DNA of 64,000 nucleotides from Anaerorudis cellulosivorans. GTDB lineage: Bacteria > Bacteroidota > Bacteroidia > Bacteroidales > Dysgonomonadaceae. Under the pieces are notes generated by a model. That model ran no database searches, had not been told where the DNA came from, and saw nothing but the letters and a program-made list of their open reading frames with translations. The stretch lies in assembly GCF_025943985.1 (NCBI RefSeq), contig NZ_JAPCWE010000014.1, positions 1 through 64,000 on the forward strand, in the 5' to 3' direction. The translations under genes and the position numbers were made by a program. This document shows, piece after piece, positions 8,388 through 17,778 of this stretch (its first letter is position 1; each line of letters begins with the position of its first letter).

Positions 8388-9560
8388 CTACTTCAACACT
8401 TTATTCAATTCGCTTTCCAGTTTAGTGTAGTCTTCGATACGGGCTACAACATCCCCTTCACGATTGAGGATGAATGCAGTGGGCAGATTGCGGACATTAT
8501 ACCGTGAGAGAAGAGGAGAGTAAACCGATTGCGGATCGCGAACCGTTATCCAGGGAACATTGATGGCTGCATTTTTCCAGATATGTTCGTCAGAGTCAAA
8601 CGAGATCTGATACACTTCGAATCCCCGATTCTTATAGCGTCTGTAGATATTAGTAATGTGCATGTTGTGTTCGAAAGAAAAATCGGAATTGTACACCGTG
8701 AAATCCAGTAGCACTACGTTGCCTTTCAACGATGATAAAGCTACGTTGTTGTTATTTACATCAGGGAGCACTACATCAGGGAGCGAAGATTCGATGGTTA
8801 TAGGAATGTTATCCAACAGTTGTGCCTGCCGTTCCTGTTGCTTGCGCATTTTCATTGCATTGATGGTAAAATCGTACAAATGTTTGGTACGGGGTGTTTC
8901 GGGATAAAAATTATGCCATGAAGTGGCTACCGCTCCAAACATCACATAGTCTTTCTTGTCGTAAGGATCGAAGATGAGATAATCGCCGATTTTCTGAAAA
9001 ACGGCATAATAGGCTGCCGCACTTCCCGGATTACCAAGAATGATTTTGGATGCAAAAGTTTTGTATTCGTTTACTATCGAGTCGAGTTGGCTGAGATAGG
9101 TTACATCATCGATCATTTTTTCTTTATGTTTTTTTCCTAACTCTTCTATTTTCTTCGCTGTTTGCCGGTATTGATGGTTGATTTCCCTGATCTGGTCGTT
9201 AACCGGTGAATTTTCTACCCGAAACGTATTGAACAGGTCTTTAGCATCGCCGGTCACCCGAAGTGTTTCTGTGGAATCCACTGCAAAAATTGCGACTTGA
9301 TGGTCGAGACGCAGCTGATAAAATTCGGGATTTTTGGGTGCTGGCACTTTAAATTTGAAGGTCCCTTTTGGACTTAATTTTACCGAATCGACCGGTTCTA
9401 TGCCACCCAATCCCAAATGTTCAAGATAAAGAGTATCGTTTTTTTGGACAGAAGAAAATTCACCTGTTACGACGAATGACTTTTTATCGGATTTGCAGCT
9501 TGTAAGCATTCCTATTATTGCGAATGTCACGACGAGAAAAGAATACGCAAGGTGTTTCAT
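8388..9560 (-). CDS. Thioredoxin-fold lipoprotein (DUF4369 + TlpA-like) without CxxC
   Basis: The 390-residue protein has a lipoprotein signal with lipobox GMLTSC (Cys22), so it is anchored in the envelope. Residues about 29-125 form a DUF4369-type beta domain (GEFSSVQKNDTLYLEHL), a helical linker follows, and residues about 258-390 form an AhpC/TlpA thioredoxin-like fold (LPDVVLPDVNNNNVALSSLKG, VVLLDFTVY, cis-Pro loop NLPTAFILNREG). The usual WCxPC redox site is replaced by TVYNSDFS (288-295) with no cysteine, so thiol-disulfide exchange is not expected. It may be a binding or chaperone-like protein. A TAAGTTTG box lies upstream; it appears monocistronic. Confidence 0.85.
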   Translation of the reverse strand: MKHLAYSFLVVTFAIIGMLTSCKSDKKSFVVTGEFSSVQKNDTLYLEHLGLGGIEPVDSVKLSPKGTFKFKVPAPKNPEFYQLRLDHQVAIFAVDSTETLRVTGDAKDLFNTFRVENSPVNDQIREINHQYRQTAKKIEELGKKHKEKMIDDVTYLSQLDSIVNEYKTFASKIILGNPGSAAAYYAVFQKIGDYLIFDPYDKKDYVMFGAVATSWHNFYPETPRTKHLYDFTINAMKMRKQQERQAQLLDNIPITIESSLPDVVLPDVNNNNVALSSLKGNVVLLDFTVYNSDFSFEHNMHITNIYRRYKNRGFEVYQISFDSDEHIWKNAAINVPWITVRDPQSVYSPLLSRYNVRNLPTAFILNREGDVVARIEDYTKLESELNKVLK

Positions 9561-9585
9561 AAAGGGAAAAATAATTTATGGTGTG

Positions 9586-9593
9586 CAAACTTA
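9586..9593 (-). promoter_or_regulatory. -7 promoter box (TAAGTTTG) for the thioredoxin-fold lipoprotein
   Basis: The minus strand reads TAAGTTTG 26 nt upstream of the ATG at 9560 and matches TAnnTTTG. Confidence 0.55.
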
Positions 9594-9723
9594 CTTATTT
9601 TTTTGAGAAAACGGAAAAATTCGTTGTTGAAAAGATAAAAACAAAAGGAAAGGGAAAAGAGCTATCCTTCGAATTTTCAATATTATTTAAGCCTTGAAAG
9701 CAGCGGGAATCAAAACTTTATAT

Positions 9724-9731
9724 TAACTTTG
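9724..9731 (+). promoter_or_regulatory. pnp: -7 promoter box (TAACTTTG) for pnp
   Basis: TAACTTTG lies 43 nt before the pnp ATG at 9775 and matches TAnnTTTG; no good -33 element at the expected spacing. Confidence 0.55.
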
Positions 9732-9774
9732 CATAATTTTTCAGACGTAAAAAATATAAGCAATCAAATTATTT

Positions 9775-11925
9775 ATGACGAATCCAATTGTAAAAGAAAT
9801 TCAGTTGTCGGATGGACGCATAATCACGATCGAAACGGGAAAACTGGCCAAACAGGCCGACGGCTCCGTTACCGTTCGGATGAATAACACCGTTCTTTTG
9901 GCAACGGTTTGTGCTGCTAAGGATGCTACGCCGGGAACCGATTTTATGCCTTTGCAGGTAGAGTATCGGGAAAAGTTTGCATCCTTCGGGCGTTTTCCCG
10001 GAGGATTCATGAAACGCGAAGGGAAACCTTCCGATTATGAAATTCTGGTGAGCCGATTGGTTGACCGTGCACTCAGGCCCTTGTTCCCGGACGATTATCA
10101 TGCCGATGTTTTTGTGAATATCATTCTTTTTTCTTCCGATGGCGAAGATATGCCCGATGCACTGGCAGGGTTGGCTGCTTCGGCGGCATTGGCTGTTTCG
10201 GATATCCCTTTCAACGGACCTATTTCGGAAGTGCGCGTGGCACGTATCGACGGCCAATTTGTAATTAATCCCACTTTCAAACAGTTAGAAAATTCCGATA
10301 TCGATATTATGGTGGGGGCTACCATCGATAATATTTTGATGGTAGAGGGCGAAATGGATGAGGTTTCGGAAGCAGAGATGCTTGAAGCCATTAAATTTGC
10401 TCATGAAGAAATAAAGAATCAGTGCCGGGCACAAATGGAGCTGACCGAACTTTGTGGTAAAACCGTGAAGCGCGAATATTGCCACGAGGAAAACGATGAA
10501 GAGTTGCGCAAGGCTGTATGGGATCAGTGTTATCAGAAAGCATATGAAATTGCCCGCTCGCAAAATGCCAACAAGCATGAGCGTACAGAGGCTTTTGAAG
10601 CAATACAGCAGGAATTTCTTGAATCCATTCCGGAAGAAGAACGCGAAGAGAAAGCGCCGTTGGTGGCAAGGTATTACCATGAGGTGGAGAAAGAGGCCAT
10701 GCGCCGCTGCATATTGGACGAAGGCAAACGGTTAGACGGAAGGACTTCTACCGAGATACGCCCTATTTGGTGCGAGGTGGATTGCCTTCCAGGCACACAT
10801 GGTTCTGCCATTTTTACCCGTGGTGAAACGCAATCGCTCACGACCGTTACGCTGGGAACAAAACTCGACGAGAAAATCATTGACGAGGTATTGGTTCAGG
10901 GTGAAGACCGTTTTCTTTTGCATTATAATTTCCCACCTTTTGCTACAGGGGAAGCCAGACCGCAGCGTGCTACAGGGCGTCGCGAAATAGGTCACGGCAA
11001 TCTTGCCCTGAGGGCACTGAAGCGAATGATTCCCAAGGATTATCCTTATGTGATCCGTGTTGTTTCGGATATTCTGGAATCCAACGGTTCTTCATCGATG
11101 GCGACTGTTTGTGCCGGAACGTTGGCGTTGATGGATGCCGGGGTGAAAATAAAAAAACCGGTTTCGGGTATTGCCATGGGATTGATTTCGGAAAACAAGG
11201 GGGAAAATTACGTTGTCCTTTCCGATATTCTTGGCGATGAAGATCATCTTGGCGATATGGACTTTAAGGTGTGCGGAACACGCGATGGGATCACTGCCAC
11301 GCAAATGGATATTAAAATGGAAGGCTTGTCATATGAAATTCTCGAAAAAGCACTGGCTCAAGCCAAAATTGGAAGGGAATTTATCTTGAACAAAATATTG
11401 GAAACGATTTCCGAACCGCGTCCTGATCTTAAACCGCATGCACCTCGCATCGAAATCATTGAGATACCCAAGGAATTTATTGGTGCCGTTATCGGCCCTG
11501 CAGGAAAAATCATTCAGGGCATTCAGCAGGAAACAGGCGTTACCATTGCCATCGATGAAGTCGGGAATAAAGGGCGTGTGGAAATTGCGGCAAACAATAA
11601 AGAGGCAATCGATGCTGCTTTGCGCAGGATTCGAGGCATTGTGGCTGTTCCCGAAGTGGGTGAAGTGTATGAGGCTACCGTGCGTTCCATCATGGTGTAT
11701 GGGGCTTTCTGCGAATTTCTTCCCGGCAAAGACGGACTGCTGCACATTTCGGAAGTGAGCTGGGATCATCTTGACAAGATGGAAGATTCGGGTCTTAAAG
11801 AAGGGGATAAGATCTCCGTGAAATTGGTGGATATCGACCCCAAGACCGGGAAGTTTAAGCTATCGCGCCGAGCATTGCTGCCTCGTCCGCCGAAACCCGA
11901 ACATCCCAAACAAAAGACCAAATAA
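9775..11925 (+). CDS. pnp: Polyribonucleotide nucleotidyltransferase (PNPase)
   Basis: This 716-residue enzyme degrades RNA 3' to 5' by phosphorolysis as a trimer. Two RNase PH-like domains are visible (about 1-235 and 325-545; [22 protein letters not shown] and the second-domain [23 protein letters not shown]). A KH domain (about 555-615; [11 protein letters not shown]) and an S1 domain (about 620-690; [30 protein letters not shown]) follow. The length is typical of the family. It is a single gene between a -7 box at 9724 and a strong terminator at 11966. Confidence 0.98.
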   Translation: MTNPIVKEIQLSDGRIITIETGKLAKQADGSVTVRMNNTVLLATVCAAKDATPGTDFMPLQVEYREKFASFGRFPGGFMKREGKPSDYEILVSRLVDRALRPLFPDDYHADVFVNIILFSSDGEDMPDALAGLAASAALAVSDIPFNGPISEVRVARIDGQFVINPTFKQLENSDIDIMVGATIDNILMVEGEMDEVSEAEMLEAIKFAHEEIKNQCRAQMELTELCGKTVKREYCHEENDEELRKAVWDQCYQKAYEIARSQNANKHERTEAFEAIQQEFLESIPEEEREEKAPLVARYYHEVEKEAMRRCILDEGKRLDGRTSTEIRPIWCEVDCLPGTHGSAIFTRGETQSLTTVTLGTKLDEKIIDEVLVQGEDRFLLHYNFPPFATGEARPQRATGRREIGHGNLALRALKRMIPKDYPYVIRVVSDILESNGSSSMATVCAGTLALMDAGVKIKKPVSGIAMGLISENKGENYVVLSDILGDEDHLGDMDFKVCGTRDGITATQMDIKMEGLSYEILEKALAQAKIGREFILNKILETISEPRPDLKPHAPRIEIIEIPKEFIGAVIGPAGKIIQGIQQETGVTIAIDEVGNKGRVEIAANNKEAIDAALRRIRGIVAVPEVGEVYEATVRSIMVYGAFCEFLPGKDGLLHISEVSWDHLDKMEDSGLKEGDKISVKLVDIDPKTGKFKLSRRALLPRPPKPEHPKQKTK

Positions 11926-11965
11926 TAGAACTATTCATCTAAATTGCCTATTCATGGTTATATAG

Positions 11966-11994
11966 CGAATCCTCAGGTAAGGATTCGTTTTTTT
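11966..11994 (+). terminator. Intrinsic terminator after pnp
   Basis: CGAATCCT (11966-11973) pairs perfectly with AGGATTCG (11980-11987), 6-nt loop, followed by seven T. Confidence 0.9.
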
Positions 11995-12034
11995 GTTTAT
12001 AAGGCATAATATCGTTTCATTTTATTATTTTTTG

Positions 12035-12042
12035 TACCTTTG
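12035..12042 (+). promoter_or_regulatory. -7 promoter box (TACCTTTG) for the ior operon
   Basis: TACCTTTG matches TAnnTTTG and lies 57 nt before the iorA ATG at 12099. Confidence 0.65.
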
Positions 12043-12098
12043 CGCAAGTCGAATTGTAAAGTCAATCCCTCATTCATTGACTTTTTTGTTTTTTATTG

Positions 12099-13709
12099 AT
12101 GGATAATAGAGATAAACAACTTCTTTTAGGGGCTGAGGCTGTAGCTCAAGCCGCTTTGGATGCAGGAATATCGGGAGTGTATGCATATCCGGGTACTCCT
12201 TCTACGGAAATTACCGAGTACATTCAGCAATCACCGCAAGCAAAGGAAACGGCTGTACGATCGACATGGTCGACAAATGAGAAAACGGCTTACGAGGCTG
12301 CTTTGGGGATGTCGTATGCAGGAAAAAGAAGTCTGGTTTGCATGAAGCATGTGGGTCTGAACGTGGCTGCAGATGCTTTCATGAATTCGGCCATAACGGG
12401 TGTTCATGGCGGATTGGTGGTGGTAGCAGCCGATGATCCTTCGATGCACTCGTCGCAGAACGAACAGGACAGCCGGGTATATGGCAAATTTGCCATGATT
12501 CCGGTGATGGAGCCTTCCAATCAGCAAGAGGCGTACGATATGGTGCGCTGCGCTTTTGACCTTTCGGAAGAGATGCAGCTGCCTGTGTTGCTGCGCATAC
12601 CTACCCGTCTATCGCATTCGCGATCTGTAATCGGGCGGTCGGAAATAAGACCTCAAAATCCGCTGCATCCTGTCACCGACAAAATGGGGTGGGTACTTTT
12701 GCCTGCTATTGCCCGAAAAAATTATCAACTACTGATCGACAAGCAGCCGAAATTGGTGGCCTTATCCGATGCGTCGATCTTCAATATGGAGCGGCCGGGA
12801 GAGGGCAATAAGGCAGTAATTGCTTTCGGCATTGCGTATAATTATGTAATGGAGGTCATTACGACATACCGGTTGAATATTCCTATTCTGAAAATATCGC
12901 AATATCCTTTACCTGAAAAAAAGGTTCGGCAATTTGCGGAAAGATATGATTCTATCCTGATTGCCGAAGAAGGGTATCCGGTTTACGAAGAATGGCTGAA
13001 AGGATATTTTGGTAACGACAAGTTTCGCGGGCGACTCGATGGTGCGCTTCCTCGCATGGGCGAACTTTCGCCTGATGCGTTGGCTAGGGCCCTGGGTGTG
13101 GAAGCCGAAGCACCGCGGGATATTCCCGAGATTGTGGCAGGACGGCCTCCCATGCTTTGTGACGGATGCGGACACCGCGATCTTTTTGAAGCCATAAACC
13201 GTGCATTGGAGATTTATCCGTATCGGCATGTTTTCGGCGATATCGGTTGCTATACATTGGGGGCATTACCGCCATACAATACTATCAGCACGTGCGTGGA
13301 TATGGGTGCTGCAATTACCATGGCGAAAGGGGCTGCCGATGCAGGTATTCGTCCGGCTGTGGCCGTTATCGGCGATTCGACATTCACGCACTCGGGAATC
13401 ACGGGCCTTTTGGATGCCGTTAATGATGGTTCTCCGGTGACGTTTATTATTTCCGATAACTCGACTACGGCTATGACCGGTGGCCAGGATTCTGCCGGTA
13501 CAGGGAAATATGTCGATATCTGTAAGGGAATCGGCGTGGATGAGGCTCATATTCGAACGATTATCCCGCTGAAAAAAAATCTTGAACAAAACGTTGCGAT
13601 ATTGAGGGAAGAATTTGACTACGAAGGGGTGTCGGTGATTATCTCGCAACGGGAATGTGTTCAGACCGGAGTGAAACATAGAAAGAAAAAAGCTCAACAA
13701 CAAGATTAG
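12099..13709 (+). CDS. iorA: Indolepyruvate ferredoxin oxidoreductase, alpha subunit (no C-terminal ferredoxin domain)
   Basis: With iorB it oxidatively decarboxylates aryl pyruvates from aromatic amino acids to aryl-acetyl-CoA, reducing ferredoxin. N-terminal pyruvate-binding domains (GVYAYPGTPSTEITEYI; HVGLNVAADAFMNSA) are followed by the TPP domain (LCDGCGHRDLF at about 345; GDIGCYTLGALPP; GDSTFTHSGITGLLDAVN; DNSTTAMTGGQ). The 536-residue chain ends just after IISQRECVQTG in a basic tail. Archaeal IorA carries a further two-[4Fe-4S] ferredoxin domain that is absent here, so electrons must leave by another route or the domain is supplied in trans. TTG at 12096 precedes the ATG; the ATG is preferred. 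Confidence 0.93.
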   Translation: MDNRDKQLLLGAEAVAQAALDAGISGVYAYPGTPSTEITEYIQQSPQAKETAVRSTWSTNEKTAYEAALGMSYAGKRSLVCMKHVGLNVAADAFMNSAITGVHGGLVVVAADDPSMHSSQNEQDSRVYGKFAMIPVMEPSNQQEAYDMVRCAFDLSEEMQLPVLLRIPTRLSHSRSVIGRSEIRPQNPLHPVTDKMGWVLLPAIARKNYQLLIDKQPKLVALSDASIFNMERPGEGNKAVIAFGIAYNYVMEVITTYRLNIPILKISQYPLPEKKVRQFAERYDSILIAEEGYPVYEEWLKGYFGNDKFRGRLDGALPRMGELSPDALARALGVEAEAPRDIPEIVAGRPPMLCDGCGHRDLFEAINRALEIYPYRHVFGDIGCYTLGALPPYNTISTCVDMGAAITMAKGAADAGIRPAVAVIGDSTFTHSGITGLLDAVNDGSPVTFIISDNSTTAMTGGQDSAGTGKYVDICKGIGVDEAHIRTIIPLKKNLEQNVAILREEFDYEGVSVIISQRECVQTGVKHRKKKAQQQD

Positions 13710-13712
13710 GTT

Positions 13713-14288
13713 ATGCGAAAAAACATCATTATATCGGGGGTTGGGGGACAAGGAATTCTGACGATGGCAGCCATCATCGATTTGGCAGCCATGAACCTCG
13801 GACTCCACGTAAAACAAGCCGAAGTGCATGGCATGAGTCAGCGTGGGGGAGCTGTGGAATCGCATTTGCGGATATCCTCGGAAGAAATTTATTCGGATTT
13901 GATTCCTCAGGGAAAGGCGGATGTCATTCTTTCTCTTGAACCGATGGAAGCGTTACGCTACCTGCCTTTTCTTTCTCCTGAAGGCGTTATCATCACGGCT
14001 AAGGAGCCCTATAAAAATATTCCCAATTATCCCGACGAAACGGAACTGTTGAAAACCGTAGAAAAATCCACTGCACATGTGTTGGTAGAAGCTGCCTTGT
14101 TGGCACGTCAGGCCGGGAGCCCCAAAACATATAATATCGTGATGCTGGGAGCAGCGTCTCCCTATCTCGATATCGATCCCCGAGAGTTGGAGCAGGCCAT
14201 TACGCATTATTTTTCTTCGAAAGGTGAGGCGGTGGTCAACATGAATTTACAGGCTTTCCGCTTGGGATTGTCGAATAATCCGAATTAA
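13713..14288 (+). CDS. iorB: Indolepyruvate ferredoxin oxidoreductase, beta subunit
   Basis: The 191-residue small subunit (gamma-type domain of 2-oxoacid:ferredoxin oxidoreductases) starts 3 nt after iorA. It shows the characteristic [18 protein letters not shown] nucleotide/CoA-binding segment, the [15 protein letters not shown] motif and [17 protein letters not shown]. It pairs with IorA as the catalytic dimer. Its place in front of paaK and an aminotransferase supports an aromatic amino acid role rather than a pyruvate role. Confidence 0.93.
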   Translation: MRKNIIISGVGGQGILTMAAIIDLAAMNLGLHVKQAEVHGMSQRGGAVESHLRISSEEIYSDLIPQGKADVILSLEPMEALRYLPFLSPEGVIITAKEPYKNIPNYPDETELLKTVEKSTAHVLVEAALLARQAGSPKTYNIVMLGAASPYLDIDPRELEQAITHYFSSKGEAVVNMNLQAFRLGLSNNPN

Positions 14289-14298
14289 TCAACCATTT

Positions 14299-15597
14299 AT
14301 GATACTATATCCTGAAATTGAATGTGCCGACAGGCAACAGTTGCATGAGTTGCAAAGCAAGCGGTTGGCAGAAACCGTAAAACGGGTGTACGAAAATGTG
14401 CCTTTTTACCGGAACAAATTTAAAGAAAAGGGAATTGAACCCGGCGACATTAAAAGCGTGGATCAACTGAAAGATCTGCCGTTCACGACTAAAGCCGATC
14501 TTCGTGACAATTATCCTTTCGGATTGTTTACCGTGCCTCAAACCGATGTGGTGCGGATTCATGCCTCGAGCGGAACAACGGGAAAACCTACAGTGGTGGG
14601 ATATACCCGGAACGATATCGAAATTTGGGCGGAAGTGGTTGCCCGAGGACTAACCATGGCGGGAGTCAACAAAGACGATACCATACAGATTTCATACGGT
14701 TACGGCGCTTTTACCGGAGGATTGGGGTTGCATTACGGTGCCGAAAAAGTTGGGGCAACCGTCATTCCCAGTTCTACGGGAAATACAAAGAAACAAATCC
14801 AGTTCATGACCGATTTCAATGCTACGGTACTCGCCTGCACGCCATCGTATGCAGCTTATTTGGGAGAAAACCTTTTACAGGCCGGTTTATCGCCCAAAGA
14901 AACCAAACTGCGAATTGGCGTGTTCGGAGCAGAGCCTTGGACTAACGAGATGCGTCTGCAGATTGAGAAATTGTTGAATATCAAAGCTTACGATATTTAT
15001 GGATTGAGCGAAATTATTGGTCCGGGCGTGTCGATGGAATGCGAATGCCATTGTGGTAACCATGTGTGTGAAGATCATTTTATCCCTGAAATCATTGATC
15101 CGGAAACGTTGGAGGTGTTGCCTTATGGCGAGCTCGGAGAATTGGTATTCACTACCATTACCAAAGAGGCCATGCCGCTGATTCGGTATCGTACTCGCGA
15201 CCTGACACGTTTGTATCCCGAAAAATGTGCCTGCGGACGTACGCTGGTGAGGATGGAAAAATGCTTGAGCCGTTCGGACGATATGCTTATTATTCGTGGC
15301 GTGAATGTCTTTCCGTCACAGGTTGAAGCTGTGCTGATGGAAATGGTGGAAACATCGCCCCATTATCAGATTATCGTCGGTCGTGAAAATAATCTCGATA
15401 CGCTGGAAATTCGCGTTGAGATTAACGAACATTTCTGGTCGGACAGTATCCGCGAACTGGAAAACATCCGTCGCCGTATCGACCACAACATCACGAGTGT
15501 ACTAGGTATCAGTGCTGTAATCAAATTGGTTGAACCTCACAGTATTGAACGCTCCGAGGGAAAAGCAAAACGTGTTATCGACAATAGAAACCTTTAA
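14299..15597 (+). CDS. paaK: Phenylacetate-CoA ligase
   Basis: The 432-residue AMP-forming ligase activates phenylacetate or related aryl acetates with CoA; run in reverse it could conserve the aryl-acetyl-CoA thioester energy made by IorAB. The P-loop-like motif [14 protein letters not shown] is at about residues 90-103, the adenylation motif [11 protein letters not shown] follows at about 233, a Cys-rich insert ([10 protein letters not shown]) typical of bacterial PaaK comes next, and the hinge YRTRDLTRL leads into the C-terminal lid. It sits 10 nt after iorB. Fermenting bacteria often show this iorAB-paaK linkage. Confidence 0.93.
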   Translation: MILYPEIECADRQQLHELQSKRLAETVKRVYENVPFYRNKFKEKGIEPGDIKSVDQLKDLPFTTKADLRDNYPFGLFTVPQTDVVRIHASSGTTGKPTVVGYTRNDIEIWAEVVARGLTMAGVNKDDTIQISYGYGAFTGGLGLHYGAEKVGATVIPSSTGNTKKQIQFMTDFNATVLACTPSYAAYLGENLLQAGLSPKETKLRIGVFGAEPWTNEMRLQIEKLLNIKAYDIYGLSEIIGPGVSMECECHCGNHVCEDHFIPEIIDPETLEVLPYGELGELVFTTITKEAMPLIRYRTRDLTRLYPEKCACGRTLVRMEKCLSRSDDMLIIRGVNVFPSQVEAVLMEMVETSPHYQIIVGRENNLDTLEIRVEINEHFWSDSIRELENIRRRIDHNITSVLGISAVIKLVEPHSIERSEGKAKRVIDNRNL

Positions 15598-15609
15598 AAG
15601 AAAGACGCT

Positions 15610-16035
15610 ATGATTATTAAACAATTATCGGTGTTTCTCGAAGATAAATCGGGAAGGCTTACCGAACTGACCCGGATTCTGGCAGAGAACGATATCAATA
15701 TCACTGCTTTGAGTCTTGCCGAAACTGCTGACTATGGCATTGTACGTATGGTTGTGGGAAGACCTGATTTGGCTAAAGAAGTACTCGAAGGTGCCGGTTT
15801 TTCCGTTGGCCTTACCGACGTGGTGTGTCTGCGTATGCCGGATAAGCCGGGAGGATTGTATTCCGCTTTGCGGATATTGGCGGAGAACAATGTCAATATC
15901 GATTACATGTATGCTTTTTCGAATAATGGAGTGGCTTTGGCAGTTATTCGTGCAGCAGATATCGATCAGGTAATTGATGTGTTGCAGCAAAACAAAATGC
16001 AACTGATCAGCCAGAGTGAAATCTATCAGATCTGA
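15610..16035 (+). CDS. Tandem ACT-domain protein
   Basis: A 141-residue protein made of two ACT domains (about 3-70, QLSVFLEDKSGRLTELTRILAENDINI; and about 72-140, MPDKPGGLYSALRILAENNVNIDYMYAF). ACT domains bind amino acids, so this is probably a ligand-sensing or allosteric partner for the neighbouring ligase or oxidoreductase. Proteins of this type regularly follow paaK in this operon. It has no catalytic domain of its own; its partner is unknown. Confidence 0.88.
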   Translation: MIIKQLSVFLEDKSGRLTELTRILAENDINITALSLAETADYGIVRMVVGRPDLAKEVLEGAGFSVGLTDVVCLRMPDKPGGLYSALRILAENNVNIDYMYAFSNNGVALAVIRAADIDQVIDVLQQNKMQLISQSEIYQI

Positions 16036-16052
16036 CATCAATACGGATTGTG

Positions 16053-16451
16053 ATGGATAAGCTGAAAGCCTATTTTAAAAAAGATCGTTTTGCGGCACTA
16101 TGTGGTCTTGAGCTGGTGGAATGCAGACCCGGATATGCTAAAGTGCAGCTAAAAATCAACGATGATCACTTTAATGCAGCCGGTGTTGTTCACGGGGGTG
16201 TGCTTTTTACGATGGCCGACTTTTGTTTCGGATCGGCAGCTAATGCTTATGGAAGAGTGGCGTTGAGTATCAATTCTTCCATTACTTTTGTGGCTAAGGG
16301 AACGTCGGGTATTTTGACCGCTGAAGCTCGTGAGATCGGCAGGAGCAATAAACTGTTGACATACGATGTCGATATTCGTGACGAAAATGAAAAATTGCTG
16401 GCTCATTTTACCGGCATGGCTTATGCCACACACGAAGAAAATCAATTTTAA
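16053..16451 (+). CDS. PaaI-family hotdog-fold thioesterase
   Basis: The 132-residue single hotdog domain contains the PaaI signature (HFNAAGVVHGGVLFTMADFCFGSAAN) with the family Asn and the HGG. PaaI enzymes hydrolyse aryl-acetyl-CoA esters and rescue CoA, which fits an operon that produces such thioesters. The ATG at 16053 is preferred to the overlapping GTG at 16050. It lies 17 nt after the ACT gene. Confidence 0.88.
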   Translation: MDKLKAYFKKDRFAALCGLELVECRPGYAKVQLKINDDHFNAAGVVHGGVLFTMADFCFGSAANAYGRVALSINSSITFVAKGTSGILTAEAREIGRSNKLLTYDVDIRDENEKLLAHFTGMAYATHEENQF

Positions 16452-16472
16452 CCTCATAAAAAAGAATTAATT

Positions 16473-17669
16473 ATGCCTCGATTTGCAAGTAGTGTTTCTA
16501 GCCTTCGTTCATCGGAGATACGCGATCTGATGAGTGTTGCTACGGCTCCCGATATCATTTCGTTTTCAGGCGGAATGCCGGGTAACGATCTTTTTCCTCT
16601 CGACAGTCTTGACGAAATTTATCGTTCGCTCACCGACAAAGAAAAACAGGTTGCCCTGCAATATGGTCCTACCAACGGATTGCCTTCGATGTTGGAATCG
16701 CTGGAAACATACCTTGAGAAGAAAGGATTTCCGGTTAAGGAAAATCGCTTGATGATGACTACCGGATCACTCCAGGCGATTCACATTCTTGCTAAAGCAT
16801 TCATCGATCCGGGGGATACCGTTTTGGTGGAAAATCCTTCTTTTATCGGGGCTTTATCGGCTTTCCGTTCCTATGAAGCCAACCTGGTGAGTGTTCCGCT
16901 TACGGATGTGGGTATCGATATCGAACAACTGAAAATAAAGTTGGAAAACACCCGGACAAAGCCCAAATTTCTGTATTATTGTCCTAATTTTCACAATCCG
17001 GCAGGAATCATTTATTCCATGGAAGTGAAACAACAGATGATTGAGCTTTTGAAAGATCAGGATATCGTATTGATTGAGGATGATGTGTACAGTGATCTTT
17101 ATTTTTACGAAGAAGATGTACCGAAAATGAAGCTCATTAAGGCAATGAATCCCGAAGGAATTGATGTGTGTTTTACCGGTTCGTTTTCTAAAATTCTCGG
17201 ACCCGGATTGCGATTGGGCTGGATGCTTGTGCCTAATCATATCTATCGGAAATGTGAACTTATCAAACAATCGATCGATGCTTGCTCGCCGAGCATATCG
17301 CAGGTGATTGCCGACAAGTTTGTTCGAGGAGGATATATCTACAATTATACGGCGCGTGTGCGTCAGGAATATAAAAAGCGAGGTCTGGCCATGATTGAGG
17401 CACTGGAGAAAAATTTGCCTTCTTATGTTACTTTTGAGAAGCCGCGTGGTGGGTTTTATATCTGGTTGCATTTACCGGAAGGAACAGATGCTACTCCTAT
17501 CCTGCAAAAAGCGCTTGAAAAAGGAGTAGTTTTTGTTACCGGGAAGACTTTTGACCCCGATGGCATAAAGAATGATGCCATGCGTGTTTCATTTTGCAAT
17601 ACGGATGAAGCAGCGATTCAAAAAGGCATTCCTCTGCTTGCCGAAGCCATACGCGAGGTATGCGGATAG
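16473..17669 (+). CDS. PLP-dependent aminotransferase (class I/II; aromatic or 2-aminoadipate type)
   Basis: The 398-residue fold type I aminotransferase has the PLP-binding lysine at residue 240 in TGSFSKILGPGLRLGW. Other motifs include SGGMPGNDLFP near the start, TTGSLQAIHILAKAF, YCPNFHNPAG (PLP-ring Asn) and the substrate Arg in MRVSFCN. It resembles the ARO8/LysN/MocR-catalytic group. As last gene of the ior operon it most likely converts aromatic amino acids to the aryl pyruvates that IorAB oxidises. The amino group acceptor cannot be told from sequence. Confidence 0.9.
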   Translation: MPRFASSVSSLRSSEIRDLMSVATAPDIISFSGGMPGNDLFPLDSLDEIYRSLTDKEKQVALQYGPTNGLPSMLESLETYLEKKGFPVKENRLMMTTGSLQAIHILAKAFIDPGDTVLVENPSFIGALSAFRSYEANLVSVPLTDVGIDIEQLKIKLENTRTKPKFLYYCPNFHNPAGIIYSMEVKQQMIELLKDQDIVLIEDDVYSDLYFYEEDVPKMKLIKAMNPEGIDVCFTGSFSKILGPGLRLGWMLVPNHIYRKCELIKQSIDACSPSISQVIADKFVRGGYIYNYTARVRQEYKKRGLAMIEALEKNLPSYVTFEKPRGGFYIWLHLPEGTDATPILQKALEKGVVFVTGKTFDPDGIKNDAMRVSFCNTDEAAIQKGIPLLAEAIREVCG

Positions 17670-17689
17670 CAACAATATATGGAATGGAG

Positions 17690-17733
17690 AAAAAACGAGA
17701 GGGGGGTCCGAAAATTTTCAGATACCCCCTCTC
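17690..17733 (-). terminator. Terminator for rhaBAT, also between convergent operons
   Basis: GAGAGGGGGGT (17697-17707) pairs with ACCCCCTCTC (17724-17733) with one extra G. On the minus strand the stem is followed by CGTTTTTT, so it is a good intrinsic terminator for the rhamnose genes; the plus strand has no T-run. Confidence 0.75.
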
Positions 17734-17778
17734 AATGAAACCAATGAGAAGTGAAAAAAATGAAAAATAGCGGTATTT

